DNA of 64,000 bases from Cercophora sp. LCS_1 (taxonomy: Eukaryota; Ascomycota; Sordariomycetes; Sordariales; Lasiosphaeriaceae): NCBI GenBank assembly GCA_036250225.1, contig JAPZLL010000019.1, positions 124,001 to 188,000 of the forward strand, in the 5' to 3' direction. A program made the position numbers and the translations under genes. The notes under the pieces were generated by a model, which worked only from the letters and a program-made list of their open reading frames with translations, made no database searches and was not told where the DNA came from. How positions within the stretch are numbered: position 1 is the stretch's first letter; each line of letters opens with the position of its first letter. Positions 42,425 through 54,100 of the stretch are shown here, piece after piece.

Positions 42425-45400
42425 TCAGAAAGTCAATCCCTCCAAAGGGCCTTCGCCTATTCCCAGCTCCCCCACCACGCCGACCAGCTCCCTTAAGACC
42501 TCGTCGAGGAACACCTCATCCATGCCAACCACACCCAACACCAGATTCCCTTCCCTCATGAATGAGACCACCTTGAGTGGGTTTCCCGAATCACCATCAG
42601 GATTTGAGATTTCCACCCTGCATTCTCCGTCGGCAAACGGCATGGTGTCGAAATCCTCCCAATCTTGATAATGTACTACAGAATCAAACATGTCATACTC
42701 CCAGTGAGCGCATTCCTTGATTCTGGCAAAGCCGAGATAATCAAAGCTCGAAGACTCGGCGCTTTGTTGTTGCACGGACTCTAGAAGGTCGATCGTTGTC
42801 CACGATGGCTCAAAGATGACTCGGACAGGTGTAAAGGCGTAGCATGGACCTGCCACATGCTCAACATCAGTCATGTCGAGGCTTCGGCCCGAAGTGACGC
42901 TTCCAAATGTGACATCTACTTTGCGAAGACGTCGCGCTAAGAGGAGAGCCCATGATGCAGTGAGAAGATTGGCGAGGGTGATTGTCCCGGGTGACTTGGT
43001 GAATCCGGGGACCGGGGCGGTTTTGTAAACGGACTTGGAGCCTGGCGGGGTTTCCGGCTTGGGGAGAATCGACAAGGATGAACGGGAAAGAAGATGAGTC
43101 CAGTAAGACGCGGCCGCCGTCTGGAGTGAGGCTGAATGGACAACGGAAAGATATGCCGAAAATTGCAGGGCGACCGGTGGTGACGTAGAGGTGTAGAGGG
43201 CCGAGAGATGGCGAAGAAGCAGCGGCAGGGACATACCATCGTAGAGAGCGTGTGAGAGGGCAAGGACGAGGCATAGCTCAGTGGAAGACTCGACAAGAGA
43301 GAATTGCAGAGGAGGAGAGCCCAGAGGGAATCCGATTCTGATATGAGCGGAACAGAGTGTGCTCACAAAGTCCGTGAGGCAGAGTTCCGTCTGGTGTGTT
43401 GCGATGGGCAACTCAAAGTCGTCACCGAGAACCACTTGAAGGTATGTGCCACTGTGTGCGATGAAGACGGTGCGGAGAATATCGTGGGCTTGGACGAGAT
43501 CATTGCAGGCCTGGAGGAGACGCTCCGAGTCGATGATGCTCTTATCGAAGTAGAGTGCTGTGTACTGGATTGATGTCCGGGGACTGTTGATTGTGTTTCC
43601 AATGTCCACCACTTGTGAGTCGGTTGCGGGGTATACATCCTGTATAAACCAGCGTGGGTCGGCAAGCTGGGGGCGAATGGTCTCATCCAAAAGCATCTCG
43701 ATGTTCCAAGCGTCGAACAGGGAGAAGGGTCGATAGGGCTTCGCCTTGAATGCTCTTGAAGCTTGATTGAGCTTCAGGGCCTTGGCTGCGGCGTTGAGCC
43801 GCATGTGTCGAAAGACGTCCGCCACGGTCAGCACATGGCCCAAGGCCCGGAGGTCTGAGACCAGCTTCATGGCCAGAACAGAGTCACCACCGAGGCGGAA
43901 GAAGTTGTCGTCGACGTCAATTTTCTCTGACTCAATGTCAAGAATCTTAGCCCATGAGCTCCGCAAGATGGCTTCTGCCGGCGTCATTGTCGTTTCGGTC
44001 AGCGGTTTCTTCCACGCTTCCTCGAGCCCTTGGCGTAGTTGGGTCAAAGCGACAGGAGAAATCTTTGCTGCAAACTTAGCCAACAGTCCACGATCGACCT
44101 CTTGGCCGTTCATGGGTAGCCGATCCACAACGACGTACGCCGACGGCACGAGGTGAGGTGGCAGAGAGTTCAGTGCAAATCTGTCGAGCCTGCGAAGTCC
44201 AGCTGCGAGAGTTATGTCTAGTTTTGTGGAGACAGCCAAGCGGAAACCAGACACTTCGTACACCATCTGGTGCCACGAAGGCAATATCTCGACAAATCCA
44301 TCCTTGCTGGGCCGTTGCTCAACGAAAACGACGATACTTGAGCCTGTACTATTTGACGAATTGCCGACAAGTTCTTGACATAGAGCGGCAGCAGCATTGG
44401 CCGCCGAGTCGAGATATTTGGTGAAGTGAAGCTCGAGGTCGGCAATGTTGATTGAGTGGCCCCTGGCAGGCATGACATCATCCTTTCTCCCAACAAACAC
44501 AATATTGCCGTCTTCTTGCAGGCTGGCCATGTCCCCCGTTGGCTGTAAACGTCCTCGCCTCCCGGTATGATTTTGGCTTCCCGCAATGAGCCAGGTCGGC
44601 GAATCAATTACGCCCTCCCCGGCCGCGAGGGCACTTTCGATCCAAAGCTCGCCAGTGCACCCTACCGGGGTCAAAAGGTTGGGATTTCGAGGATCGCATA
44701 CCCATGGCACAGCAGCCCGGGGGTAGGTCTCGCCATGTTTCAGTCCTGTGTCGGCCCTGAGCCAGTCCCCATCCAGGCCCAAAGGAGGGTCTTTGTTCCA
44801 ACTCCAAATCATGTCGAGCTCTCCTGTCCCAAGCACTGGGAGCTGACCGACCTTTCTGTCCAATCCCCAAGTCAACTCGCCGCAAACAGTTTCAAGTTGC
44901 ACAAGGATCCTCTTGATCTCCTTCGTCCCAACAAGGCTGCTGTCAAAGCTTGCACATACTCGGAAACCGCCCTCTTGAATCCCACAGGCTAGCATCAGGG
45001 AGTAGGGGTTGAAGTGGATTGCCTCCTTCACAACGTCGCCCGTCACAAAGCCAAGTTCCTCGCAAACACCATGTGCCGGCTCGGGCTGTATCACGATGCC
45101 CATGGGTGACTCAACCGCGTATTGCGCGTCTCTGCTCACTTTTCGTATGTTTTGCATACCCATGTGTTGATATTTTCCGCGTGCGAGGATGCTCTGCTGC
45201 ACTGTTTGGAGGTACGATGTCAAGGTAGCTTCCCGGTCGATCCGCACCCGTACAGGAACTGTGGCGATCAGGGGACCGACGATCGACTCGACGTTTGGTA
45301 GGGGAATGTCTCTCCCTGTCAGCGTTTCGCCAAAAACGACATCCTCACTCCCAGAATGCTTCGAAGAGACCAGAGCCCATGCCGCACGAATCAGCGTTGC

Positions 45401-48400
45401 AAGTGTGAACGGGAAGCCGGACATGGTGGGAAGGGAAATGTGTCGCTCAACAATGACGTCTGGTGATGGGAGGAAGTCGCGCGAAGGCACAAGGGGGAAT
45501 TGCGGAGCTACAGCTCCTTCCAGCTCGCGACGCCAGAATTGTTGGGTTTCGGCCTCAGGGGTCATTTGAAGGTGATTGACGAAGTCACCCATGTGAGACG
45601 GGCAGGGCGTTATTTGGTTGACGGTAAGGAGGGAGTAAACTTGGTGAAGAATGAGTGGCTCAGACCAGCCGTCGTAGAGAGTGTGATGCAGCGTCCACAC
45701 CATGCAGTGTTTTTCTGGAGTAGAAACGATTGCGTACCGCGCGAGACTCTGCCCGAGAGTCATGTTCTCGCTCTTGTCTGAGGCCAAATACAGATCAAGA
45801 GACGTTGACTCTCGCCACTTGATCTTCTCATTGAGCACAACCTGCAGAAGTTTGGAGTCGGATTGCAGCTGGACAAGACGCGTGCGCAGAATAGGACTCT
45901 TCGAGATTACCGTCTCCCAGGCTGTCTTCCAAGTGTCGAGGTTGATGTGAGATGGGATTGTGGCGACCCGCTGAGCGACATATGCTTGAGTGGACTTGAG
46001 AGAAAACGTGATGAGAGCTTCTTGAGTCGGTGTGCATGGATACATGTCATGGACATCAGTGGGAGATACTCCGCAGATCGTAGCTGCCTCAGCGCGCGCA
46101 GCGTTTACCGGCAGCGTGATCATGGCGAACGGGCTCCTGACCGAGTGTTCATGTTGGGCGTCTGGAATGGACTTCGCAACACTGGCCATGGCCGAGAGTG
46201 TCGGATTCCCAAACACACTGACAACGCTGAGATCCAATCGTAGTTCTCGGGAGATAGAGACGAGTCTCATGGCTGCCAGGGAGTCGCCTCCCAGTGCAAA
46301 GAAGTTGTCGTCGGTGCGAATCAGGTTTGCCTCAACTTGGAGCACTGTAGCCCAAGCGTCCCGCAAACACTTCTCAACCATATCCAAGTCTTGACGACCA
46401 TTTGCCATGCCATTCGCCATGATGCGAGAGGGCGAAAGTCGGCCCAGTTTCCGCAGATCAACGTCGGTCCCAAACTGCCTCAACCGCTTGCGGTCCGTCT
46501 TCCCTGAGATGAGCGTTGGAATGTGGTTGATTGTGATGTATGCATTTGGCACCATGTACCGCGGCAACACCTTTGCCAACCCAGTTTCGGCCTCGGAGAG
46601 GGCTTGGCGAAGCGTGGGCTCAAACTGAACGGCCTCGATCTTCCTCTGGTCCAACCTCTCATTGCCCACTTGTGGCGCGACAAAGGCGACAAGTGTCGGC
46701 TGCCCCCCTGGCCCGGACGGTACGATTACCTCAGCAATAACACCGAGTTCCTGGGGAAGCCTTGCCTTGAGCTGGCTCTCAATCTCGCCCAACTCGACTC
46801 GCTGCCCGCGCAGCTTGACCTGTGTATCCTTGCGCCCCACAAAGACGATACCACCGGAACCATCCGGATCATAGCGTCCGAGATCTCCTGTCTTGTACAG
46901 TCTGCCTTGTCTGCCCTGGTAGCACCCATGACCTGCAACCAGCCAGCTTGGGTCCTGGATAAAGGAGGCTGCCGTCTTCTCTGGGTCATTCAGGTACCCT
47001 TCACCGACGATAGGGCCTTCAACAAGTAGTTCTCCGACGGCCCCCACGGACATCAAGATCTCGTGATTGTCTGGATCAACAATCCATATTGCGGCTCCGT
47101 TTCCGGGCCCGATCGAGATATAATCCCGCCCTGTCGCTGCGCTGCTGTTGATCGTGCAGCCGATCGTGCACTCACATGGTCCGTATCCAATAATTATGCG
47201 AGCGTGCTCGCCCCAAGCCTTTGCGTCAGTGGCTGAGATGGCCTCCCCGCCGAGCCCCAGGCCATGAGTCAGTGAAGCGATCACGTCCGTATCCAGGATT
47301 CGAGCCATGGAGGGTGTGATTCCCGCGTAATTGATCCCCATGCTGCGAATGACACCCCCAACGTCGTTGAGCCGGTCTTCGTCGGAAGGGATGCACAGGC
47401 AGCCACCATTGGCGAGCGTCAACAGCATGTTATCGATGCTCACGTCGAAAGCGTAGGAAGCAAAGTCGAGGACCCGGGAGGTTGCAACGTAGCCGACTGC
47501 CAAAGCTCTTGGAATGGCACTACTAGTGTAGGCCCTGTGGGAGATTTGCACTCCTTTGGGGGTACCCGTGCTTCCCGAAGTGAAAATGACGTACATAAGA
47601 GCTGAGGAGGGAACAGGAGGAAGCAGAGGAAGGACGGCCGGTGTTTCCGAGAACAGAGATGGGGCGAGCTCGATCAGAGTCGCCGCGGGAATGATTGATT
47701 GCGACAGCAGGCGCTGTTTAGGTGATGTAAGGATGGTCCTAGCCGATACCTGACGCGCCATGTTTTGCAAGCGCATGAGTGGAAGCGATGGGTCCATCAT
47801 CACCATAGTGGCGCCTGCTTTCATGGTGGCGAGAACCGCAACGATGGTCCATCGCGATTTCTCAAAGCAGATGGGGAGAAAGTCGTGATGTTGGACACCG
47901 GAAGAGCGAAGCTTGTCGGCGAGTATGGTGGAGTACTCGTCGACCTGCGCATAGGTCAGGTCACCGTCCCAAGAGTGGATGGCCAATTTCTCTGGATGTT
48001 TGCGAGTCTCCTCTTCGACGACCTCGTGCATGCAATATTCTAGCGTTGGGGGAAGCTGAGAATTCCAACGCCATATCGTGTCGAGATCGTGCGTTGTTGG
48101 GCTGAGACATTCCCTGACGGTTTTCTCGGGATTTGAGATGCAGAATCGAATTGTGTCGACGAGAGTCTCGATATACCGTGTGACAGTGTAGGGGAGGATG
48201 TTATCGCTGTGCCATGCTGGATGAAGGTAGAGACGACCGTGGTTGAACCGGGCTTCGAGGTGGATTGTGGGCTTTTGTTTGCAAAGAGACCCAGTCAGCC
48301 AAGGAGACAAGTCACCGGGTGCTGTCCTACTTACCTCTGCGCTTTCCTTGCCGTGGTTCGAAAGCAAAGTGCCGGTGCTCAACAAAAGAGTGGCGGGGTT

Positions 48401-48850
48401 GACAGAAAAGGTGCCGATCAATGCTCGAAGCTGATGAGATATGTCTTTGGCAAGCTGCCTGACTGTGGTCTGCAAACCGCCAGCAGCCCCATCGCTTGCC
48501 AGAGTGATTTCGACGCGCTTATCGCCCTCGAATGCGGTTCCGTGGCTCCGATAAGCCCAATCGAAGTCGAGCTCTCCTTCCTCTTTTGTTCGCAAGAGGA
48601 CGATAAGCCACGATAACAAAACAATGTCGTCTCTCATTCCTGTGAGCTTGGACACCGAGGGAGACGCAAGACCAGCAATCTCAAAGGAACGTATAGGGTC
48701 GGCATTTCCCGGTGTCTTCAATGGAGTCTCAGACGGATCCAGCACCGGTTTTTCCAGGTCGTTGTCGTCGACGTAGTGGCCCATGACGTCAAGAAGCGAA
48801 GTTGCCAGGCGGTGAAAAATTCCTGGTGCTGAAAGTCTTCTGTTGTTCAT
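42425..48850 (-). CDS. sidD: Fusarinine-type siderophore nonribosomal peptide synthetase
   Basis: ATG at 48848-48850; an in-frame intron at 48272-48334 (GTAAGT...AAG, 63 nt) is likely, giving about 2120 residues. Domains: N-terminal remnant, full adenylation domain (about 250-775; TSGSTGTPKG, YKTGDLGRY, VKLRGQRVELGEIE), thiolation with LGGDSL (Ser about 836), condensation with HHTLYDG (about 1034), a degenerate adenylation remnant of about 250 residues (keeps GRRGRLQPTGD and FVGRKDD, lacks the ATP-binding core), second thiolation LGGDSV (Ser about 1636), and a final condensation domain with SHALYDG. This A-T-C-dA-T-C plan is that of NPS6/SidD, which joins three N5-acyl-N5-hydroxyornithines into fusarinine C; the terminal C domain is thought to cyclise. 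Neighbours support this. Divergent from sidJ, with SREA sites between. Coprogen-type products are an alternative. Confidence 0.9.
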   Translation of the reverse strand: MNNRRLSAPGIFHRLATSLLDVMGHYVDDNDLEKPVLDPSETPLKTPGNADPIRSFEIAGLASPSVSKLTGMRDDIVLLSWLIVLLRTKEEGELDFDWAYRSHGTAFEGDKRVEITLASDGAAGGLQTTVRQLAKDISHQLRALIGTFSVNPATLLLSTGTLLSNHGKESAEVSRTAPGDLSPWLTGSLCKQKPTIHLEARFNHGRLYLHPAWHSDNILPYTVTRYIETLVDTIRFCISNPEKTVRECLSPTTHDLDTIWRWNSQLPPTLEYCMHEVVEEETRKHPEKLAIHSWDGDLTYAQVDEYSTILADKLRSSGVQHHDFLPICFEKSRWTIVAVLATMKAGATMVMMDPSLPLMRLQNMARQVSARTILTSPKQRLLSQSIIPAATLIELAPSLFSETPAVLPLLPPVPSSALMYVIFTSGSTGTPKGVQISHRAYTSSAIPRALAVGYVATSRVLDFASYAFDVSIDNMLLTLANGGCLCIPSDEDRLNDVGGVIRSMGINYAGITPSMARILDTDVIASLTHGLGLGGEAISATDAKAWGEHARIIIGYGPCECTIGCTINSSAATGRDYISIGPGNGAAIWIVDPDNHEILMSVGAVGELLVEGPIVGEGYLNDPEKTAASFIQDPSWLVAGHGCYQGRQGRLYKTGDLGRYDPDGSGGIVFVGRKDTQVKLRGQRVELGEIESQLKARLPQELGVIAEVIVPSGPGGQPTLVAFVAPQVGNERLDQRKIEAVQFEPTLRQALSEAETGLAKVLPRYMVPNAYITINHIPTLISGKTDRKRLRQFGTDVDLRKLGRLSPSRIMANGMANGRQDLDMVEKCLRDAWATVLQVEANLIRTDDNFFALGGDSLAAMRLVSISRELRLDLSVVSVFGNPTLSAMASVAKSIPDAQHEHSVRSPFAMITLPVNAARAEAATICGVSPTDVHDMYPCTPTQEALITFSLKSTQAYVAQRVATIPSHINLDTWKTAWETVISKSPILRTRLVQLQSDSKLLQVVLNEKIKWRESTSLDLYLASDKSENMTLGQSLARYAIVSTPEKHCMVWTLHHTLYDGWSEPLILHQVYSLLTVNQITPCPSHMGDFVNHLQMTPEAETQQFWRRELEGAVAPQFPLVPSRDFLPSPDVIVERHISLPTMSGFPFTLATLIRAAWALVSSKHSGSEDVVFGETLTGRDIPLPNVESIVGPLIATVPVRVRIDREATLTSYLQTVQQSILARGKYQHMGMQNIRKVSRDAQYAVESPMGIVIQPEPAHGVCEELGFVTGDVVKEAIHFNPYSLMLACGIQEGGFRVCASFDSSLVGTKEIKRILVQLETVCGELTWGLDRKVGQLPVLGTGELDMIWSWNKDPPLGLDGDWLRADTGLKHGETYPRAAVPWVCDPRNPNLLTPVGCTGELWIESALAAGEGVIDSPTWLIAGSQNHTGRRGRLQPTGDMASLQEDGNIVFVGRKDDVMPARGHSINIADLELHFTKYLDSAANAAAALCQELVGNSSNSTGSSIVVFVEQRPSKDGFVEILPSWHQMVYEVSGFRLAVSTKLDITLAAGLRRLDRFALNSLPPHLVPSAYVVVDRLPMNGQEVDRGLLAKFAAKISPVALTQLRQGLEEAWKKPLTETTMTPAEAILRSSWAKILDIESEKIDVDDNFFRLGGDSVLAMKLVSDLRALGHVLTVADVFRHMRLNAAAKALKLNQASRAFKAKPYRPFSLFDAWNIEMLLDETIRPQLADPRWFIQDVYPATDSQVVDIGNTINSPRTSIQYTALYFDKSIIDSERLLQACNDLVQAHDILRTVFIAHSGTYLQVVLGDDFELPIATHQTELCLTDFVSTLCSAHIRIGFPLGSPPLQFSLVESSTELCLVLALSHALYDGMSLPLLLRHLSALYTSTSPPVALQFSAYLSVVHSASLQTAAASYWTHLLSRSSLSILPKPETPPGSKSVYKTAPVPGFTKSPGTITLANLLTASWALLLARRLRKVDVTFGSVTSGRSLDMTDVEHVAGPCYAFTPVRVIFEPSWTTIDLLESVQQQSAESSSFDYLGFARIKECAHWEYDMFDSVVHYQDWEDFDTMPFADGECRVEISNPDGDSGNPLKVVSFMREGNLVLGVVGMDEVFLDEVLRELVGVVGELGIGEGPLEGLTF

Positions 48851-49549
48851 CAAGTCGGAACCAACCACAAGTCAACCCCAAGGCATCCATCCTTCATACA
48901 TGTATGGGCGGGAGCCAGCTAGAAAGAATCACCTGCTTAATCGCATACGACGAGATGCTAGCCACGGTACCTAGGTGAAGCTTCGTGAACCTGTTCCTCG
49001 GTCAGACCCAAGCCGTATACAGTGCGCCGGATACCGGTCCATGGTGATGGGGTTGCACTATTGGTACCGCTCGCCAGGTTCTCGGTCATGCACTTCCCCG
49101 AGTCCCCGTTTCGACAAAGTAACATTCTGCGCCCCGTAATCTCTGCCGCGGAGAAACATGGGAACGTTCACAGAATACGACGGTGCGGCTCTGTGACCTG
49201 ATGCGACGAAAACTCCGATGACTCCTCATTCGCCCAAAACAAGTCGCTCAGTCGTTGTCCAGCTTGGAGGGCCGGGGTCGAATGCGACAGGGTGTGCGTT
49301 TTCATCAAAGAGGCAATCGTTAGCGAACCACCACCCCTCCCCCTTCTCAACCCCTGATGAGGCAGTAAATAAACCGTTGGCGCCAGCGCGCGTGGGCGAC
49401 AAGGAGAGGTCTTGGCTCGGAACTTCACATGACACATCATTATTTCGCCACGACCAGTCCCATCAGGTAGTCAATGACATGGTTGCCCGTTTCAGGGAGA
49501 GGAGAGGGGTAAACATGCACAGTGATCAAGCCACAATCAATAGATGATC

Positions 49550-49558
49550 TTATCAGAT
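49550..49558 (-). promoter_or_regulatory. SREA/GATA site (ATCTGATAA on minus)
   Basis: Exact match to ATCWGATAA, the consensus recognised by the iron-repressor GATA factors SREA/SRE/URBS1. Paired with the next site across one base. Confidence 0.7.
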
Positions 49559-49559
49559 C

Positions 49560-49568
49560 ATCAGATAA
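49560..49568 (+). promoter_or_regulatory. SREA/GATA site (ATCAGATAA on plus)
   Basis: Exact match to ATCWGATAA, in opposite orientation to the preceding site, so the 19 bp form a near-palindrome suited to a two-zinc-finger GATA repressor or a pair of them. Confidence 0.7.
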
Positions 49569-49843
49569 CTTGGGTTCTCCACCGGTTTTGCTAGCGTGGT
49601 TGCTAGCGTACCGCTCATCCAGGGGTGATGACACCACATCCCGTGCAGGCCCGGGAGACCGATGTCGGGGCGGGAGAAGTGCCACATTCATAATGTCATT
49701 TACACAGTATGGAATTCTCAACGACATGAGCCTTTACCCGATGACGGCGCACCCCCAACCTGCCCCTTGACCCCTGCTACAGGTTCACTCACTCGCACCC
49801 TCGCCGTTTCGCAACTTCGTCCCATCACTGACTGCGCGCCATC

Positions 49844-50979
49844 ATGTACGTTTACTCGCAGTTTTGGCCAAAAGGAGGCTTCCCAGGCATTTTACACCAT
49901 TATGTGCGTTGATCCCCTGCCCTCGGATGACATGTACCTAATTGAGCTGATCAACGTGGCGGAAAAAGGCAGAGACACTCACAACGTTCGAGTTCACTTC
50001 CAATGCTGTCCGCCAGCCACACAGCATCCTTTTTACTGGTGGCCTTGGCGATGGCCTCGCAACGACGTCCTTCCTCGCCGATGTTGTCCGGGCCACTCTG
50101 CCAACAGAATGGTCGCTTTTCAGCTTGACCCTCACCTCGTCTTACCAGTCGTGGGGCCTCGGTCACCTCGACCGCGACACTGATGAGATCGCCCAGTGCA
50201 TCCGCTACATTAAAGAGTACAAGAAGGCCAAGTTTGGCGGCGGCGGCGGCAAGCTTGTTCTCATGGGCCATTCGACCGGGAGTCAATGTGTCCTGCACTA
50301 CCTGTCCAAGCCCAACCCTCATACCAGCACGCCTCGTTTCGATCCCTGGCTCGAGCACGTCACGCGTCCCGACATCGATGGGGCTATTATGCAGGCACCT
50401 GTCTCGGACCGCGAAGCTATCCAATGGGTTTTGGCTGAGGGCTTCATGGGCAAGCTGCCTGAAGAGCTGCGCATTGTTTACAACAAGCTTGTTGAGCTTG
50501 CCAGTGAAGCTGTGGGACGCCACGAGACATTCGACATCATGCTGCCGATCTCTTTGACATCACAGATTGGGTATCCTTCCAATACCGCACTAAGTGCTCG
50601 AAGATTTCTGAGCCTCATCAGCCCCGAGAGTCCCGAGAACCCGAGCGAAGATGACTTGTTCAGCTCCGACCTGAGCGATGAGAGGCTGGCTGAAACGTTT
50701 GGGAAGATCAAGAGCCAGGGCCTTCTGAAACACAGGCTGATGGTATTGATGTCAGGGGCTGATCAGTCGATTCCCGACTGGGTTGACAAGGAAAACCTCC
50801 TGGCACGGTTCAGGAAGGCGGTTGAGAGTGGCGGAGACACTGAGACGTGGGATACAGAGCGTAGTGGCATCATACCCCATGCATCCCATGCGCTGAGCAA
50901 TGATGATCAGGCCAAGCCAAGGCGACTCTTGGTGAAGAGGGTGTTGGGATATCTGGACGACTTGAAGGACAGACCATAG
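49844..50979 (+). CDS. sidJ: SidJ-type siderophore hydrolase (DUF1749 alpha/beta hydrolase)
   Basis: Two exons, 49844-49903 and 49975-50979, 71-nt intron with a CTGAT branch site, 354 residues. Exon 1 encodes MYVYSQFWPKGGFPGILHHY, and exon 2 continues with TLTTFEFTSN and FTGGLGDGLATT, which fit the start of DUF1749 proteins. Catalytic triad candidates: Ser in LMGHSTGSQ, Asp in LMSGADQS, His in IIPHASHAL. In Aspergillus fumigatus, SidJ hydrolyses fusarinine C or its breakdown products inside the cell to free iron, and its gene lies in the same siderophore locus. No signal peptide, consistent with an intracellular enzyme. Divergent from the NRPS and convergent with the ABC transporter (139 bp apart). 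Confidence 0.85.
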
Positions 50980-51118
50980 ATAGCAAGTGGGTGATATTCA
51001 GTTGTTGTCCAGAACTCGGCACTTCCGTATACATACGTGGCAGCCTCTTCGCTCCCGGCTTGCTCGTGTTCTTCTCTACATAATAGACACATGGCGTGAT
51101 TCGCTCGCTATCTCAGCC

Positions 51119-54100
51119 TCATTCCGCAATCGTCTGGTGCATGACGTTCGCCCTGTAGCTATCCGACCTCTCCAGCAGCTCTTCATGAGTTCCTGCGTCC
51201 ACGCACCGTCCCTCCTCAATCCAAAAAATAGTGTCGGCCTTCCTGATGGTACGGAGACGATGGGCAATTGCAATGACGGTAATTCCGGCTGATGCCTTTT
51301 CCAAGCCGTCCTGCAAAAGTCTCTCTGACTCGGCATCAAGGGCGCTTGTTGGTTCGTCCAGTATTAGCAACCTCGGTCTGCGAACCAAAGCCCTGGCAAT
51401 CGACAATCTCTGCTTCTGACCGCCTGAAAACCGAGTTCCGTTGGGACCACAAAGGGTATTGTATCCATCGGGGAGGGCCTCGATTACGTCGTGGATATTC
51501 GCCAACTTGCAGGCTTCCTGGATCTCAGCCAACGATGATTCCTGTCCTGGCCGAGCCCCGAGACCAATGTTGAAGGCGACGGTGCCCTCGAAAAGCATGC
51601 TCTCTTGTGGAACGAGGGAGATTGCATCTCGGAAGGAGACGTCGCGGCTCTTGGTGACATCGACGCCGTCAATGAAGATCGCTCCTTCCTGAGGGGTGTA
51701 CAGTCGCTCCAACAGGGCGATGACTGTTGATTTTCCAGCACCACTTGGGCCAACAAGCGCGCAAAAGCTGCCAGGCCGAATGTCCAAACAAAGCCCCTGT
51801 AAAACCTCGGCGTCAGCCCTTGCTGGATATGAGAACCTCACGTCTTCAAACCGGACGCTGGCGGCACCCCGTGGATCGTAACCCCTCTCCACTGCTCCCT
51901 TCTCGACGTCGCCCGCTTTTTCTCCAACCTTCGTCACCTTGCCGGTCATCCCACCCTGCCCAATCTCTACCAAGCTCAATATTCTACCCATGGCCGCCTT
52001 TGCACTCGACAGCTCGGGCGCAAGCGCAAACATCTGACTCCACAGCAAAGCGCTGACAAGCAGCGAGAACACGACAATCAGGAATTCAGTCGTCGTCACC
52101 TTGCCAGCGACAATCTGCTTCGCGCCCCACCAGTAAGCCAACCCATTGACGCAGTTTCCAAAGAAATATGTTAGGGCCTGGCACAGACTCGCCTGCACCG
52201 ACACCCGGAAGGTCTCAACCCTCGGGCGTTTCAGCTCCCTCCGGTACACCCCGATTGTCTCTCTTTCTAGGCCCAGTGTCGCAACTGTCTTGATGCTGGC
52301 CACCGCTTCAGTCCCGATATCCACTGACCTCGCATACGCATTCTCGTGTCGCTCCTCAAAACGCCCAAGAACCCTCAGCTCCATCAATCCCGCGCCGAGA
52401 AGAAGTGGTACGAGCGACAGGCATACCAAGGCTATCCGCCACGAGACAATGTGCGTCAAGACCACAGCGGCGATCAAATTGACGGTGATCGAGAACAATG
52501 TACCGATCACAGAACCGCTCAGGCCTGCAAGCGCGTTGCCGTCGCGGGTGATTACCGAGAGCAAAATGGCTGGTGTGCGACCCTGAGACTGATGCCAGTT
52601 CATGTCTTGCTCAAAAAGTGACCGGAACGAGAGAACGCGGACGGTGTAGACAAGCCTTTCGGTGACAAATCCGAAGCCGGTCCAGGAGATTATGTTGGCG
52701 AAAAACTCGATAATGGCCAGGGTGAGAAACATCAGGCCGAAGAATGACCCGGCTGATCGAATTGATGAGGGTGTTTTGCAAATGTTGAGGGCCCCGACAG
52801 TGTTGCCGAAGATGACCGCCTCGCCGGAAAAAGCACCGCCCACAATGGTCGCACCGAGGAGCGCGAGGACGAGTGTGAGAACGTGTGGCCGGAGTGCTGG
52901 CGCGTAGCCTTTCAGGAGCGCGAGGAGAGATTTTGGTGGGGAGGGAATCTCAGTTGGAGTCGGGGGGCGCGAACGCGAGGAGGACGCCGAGAGGCGCGGC
53001 TTTGTGTTCTCTGGCATGTGCGAGGCCGATGAAGTGATTGTGTCTGTCAGGCTGGCCTGGTCCGGCTTTGTGGTACCAGTGGATGGAGAGAGTGTCTGTA
53101 GACGGACCATGTTGGCATAGGTCCCGCCATTAGCCATGAGGCTTGCGTGTGAACCCTGTTCAATGACGCGACCCTTGTGCATGACGATGATGTTGTCGGC
53201 GTTGGCGATGGTTGAGAGACGGTGTGCAACGGTGAGGATAGTCCTTCCAATCGAAATGTTATTGATGGCTTGTTGGATGCGGTCCTCACTCCGTGAGTCA
53301 AGCGCTGCTGTCGCCTCGTCGAGAATGAGCACTGCGGGTTCCTTGATCAGGGCACGAGCGAGCGCGACGCGCTGCTTTTGGCCCCCACTAATCAGCCGAC
53401 CGCTAGAGCCGACGAGCGTGCCATACCCGCTTGGCAACCTGGTAATGAATTCGTCGGCGTCGGCGAGGGTTGCGGCGTTTTTCACCATGGCGACGATGTC
53501 GACGGCTTCTTGACCGTGTTGCTCGGCAGCACGAGTGAGATCTGTACCAGCTCGGACACTTTTTGCAACGTCGGCAAGGACTGGCCCGAGCAGAGTCGAT
53601 TTGAAGTGTGCATGGCTTGGATGGCTCGAGTTGACTAAGCCGTGGGCGATATTCTCGAGAAGTGAGCGGTCCAATAGTGATGGCTCTTGTTGAACCAGGC
53701 TGAGGAAGCCCCGAAGACCGCCCACGTTGAGCTGTTTCAAGTCCTGACCACTGAATAGAACTTGCCCCTTGGTTGGATCGTACAGACGTGCTGCCAGTCC
53801 AGCAATGGTTGATTTGCCACTCCCCGAGAGACCGACAATTGCCGTATGCTTAGCAAGTGGAATCGTGATGTTGATATCGTCGAGCACAGTGACGTCTGGC
53901 CGTGAGGGATAGGTAAAGGACACGCCCCTAAATTCAAACCCGCTTGTAACTTCGGTCAGCGGGTGCCCACCGGTTGAAGTTCCGTCGATGAGGGACTCTC
54001 GGTCCATGTCTACCCGCAGCTTTCTAAATGATGCCACTGCTGCCGCAAACAGGTGGACAAACGGTGCAACCTGACTCAGCAACAAAGTTGCTGGCATTGT

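Larger units (their letters stand above)
48851..49843. promoter_or_regulatory. Divergent promoter region sidD / sidJ
   Basis: 993 bp shared by the NRPS (leftward) and the SidJ-type gene (rightward). It carries the inverted pair of SREA-type GATA sites (49550-49568) and a CCAAT box on the minus strand (49060-49064), about 210 bp before the NRPS start. CCAAT is the site of the HapX-binding CBC complex, which works with SREA in iron control. No gene inside. Confidence 0.6.
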
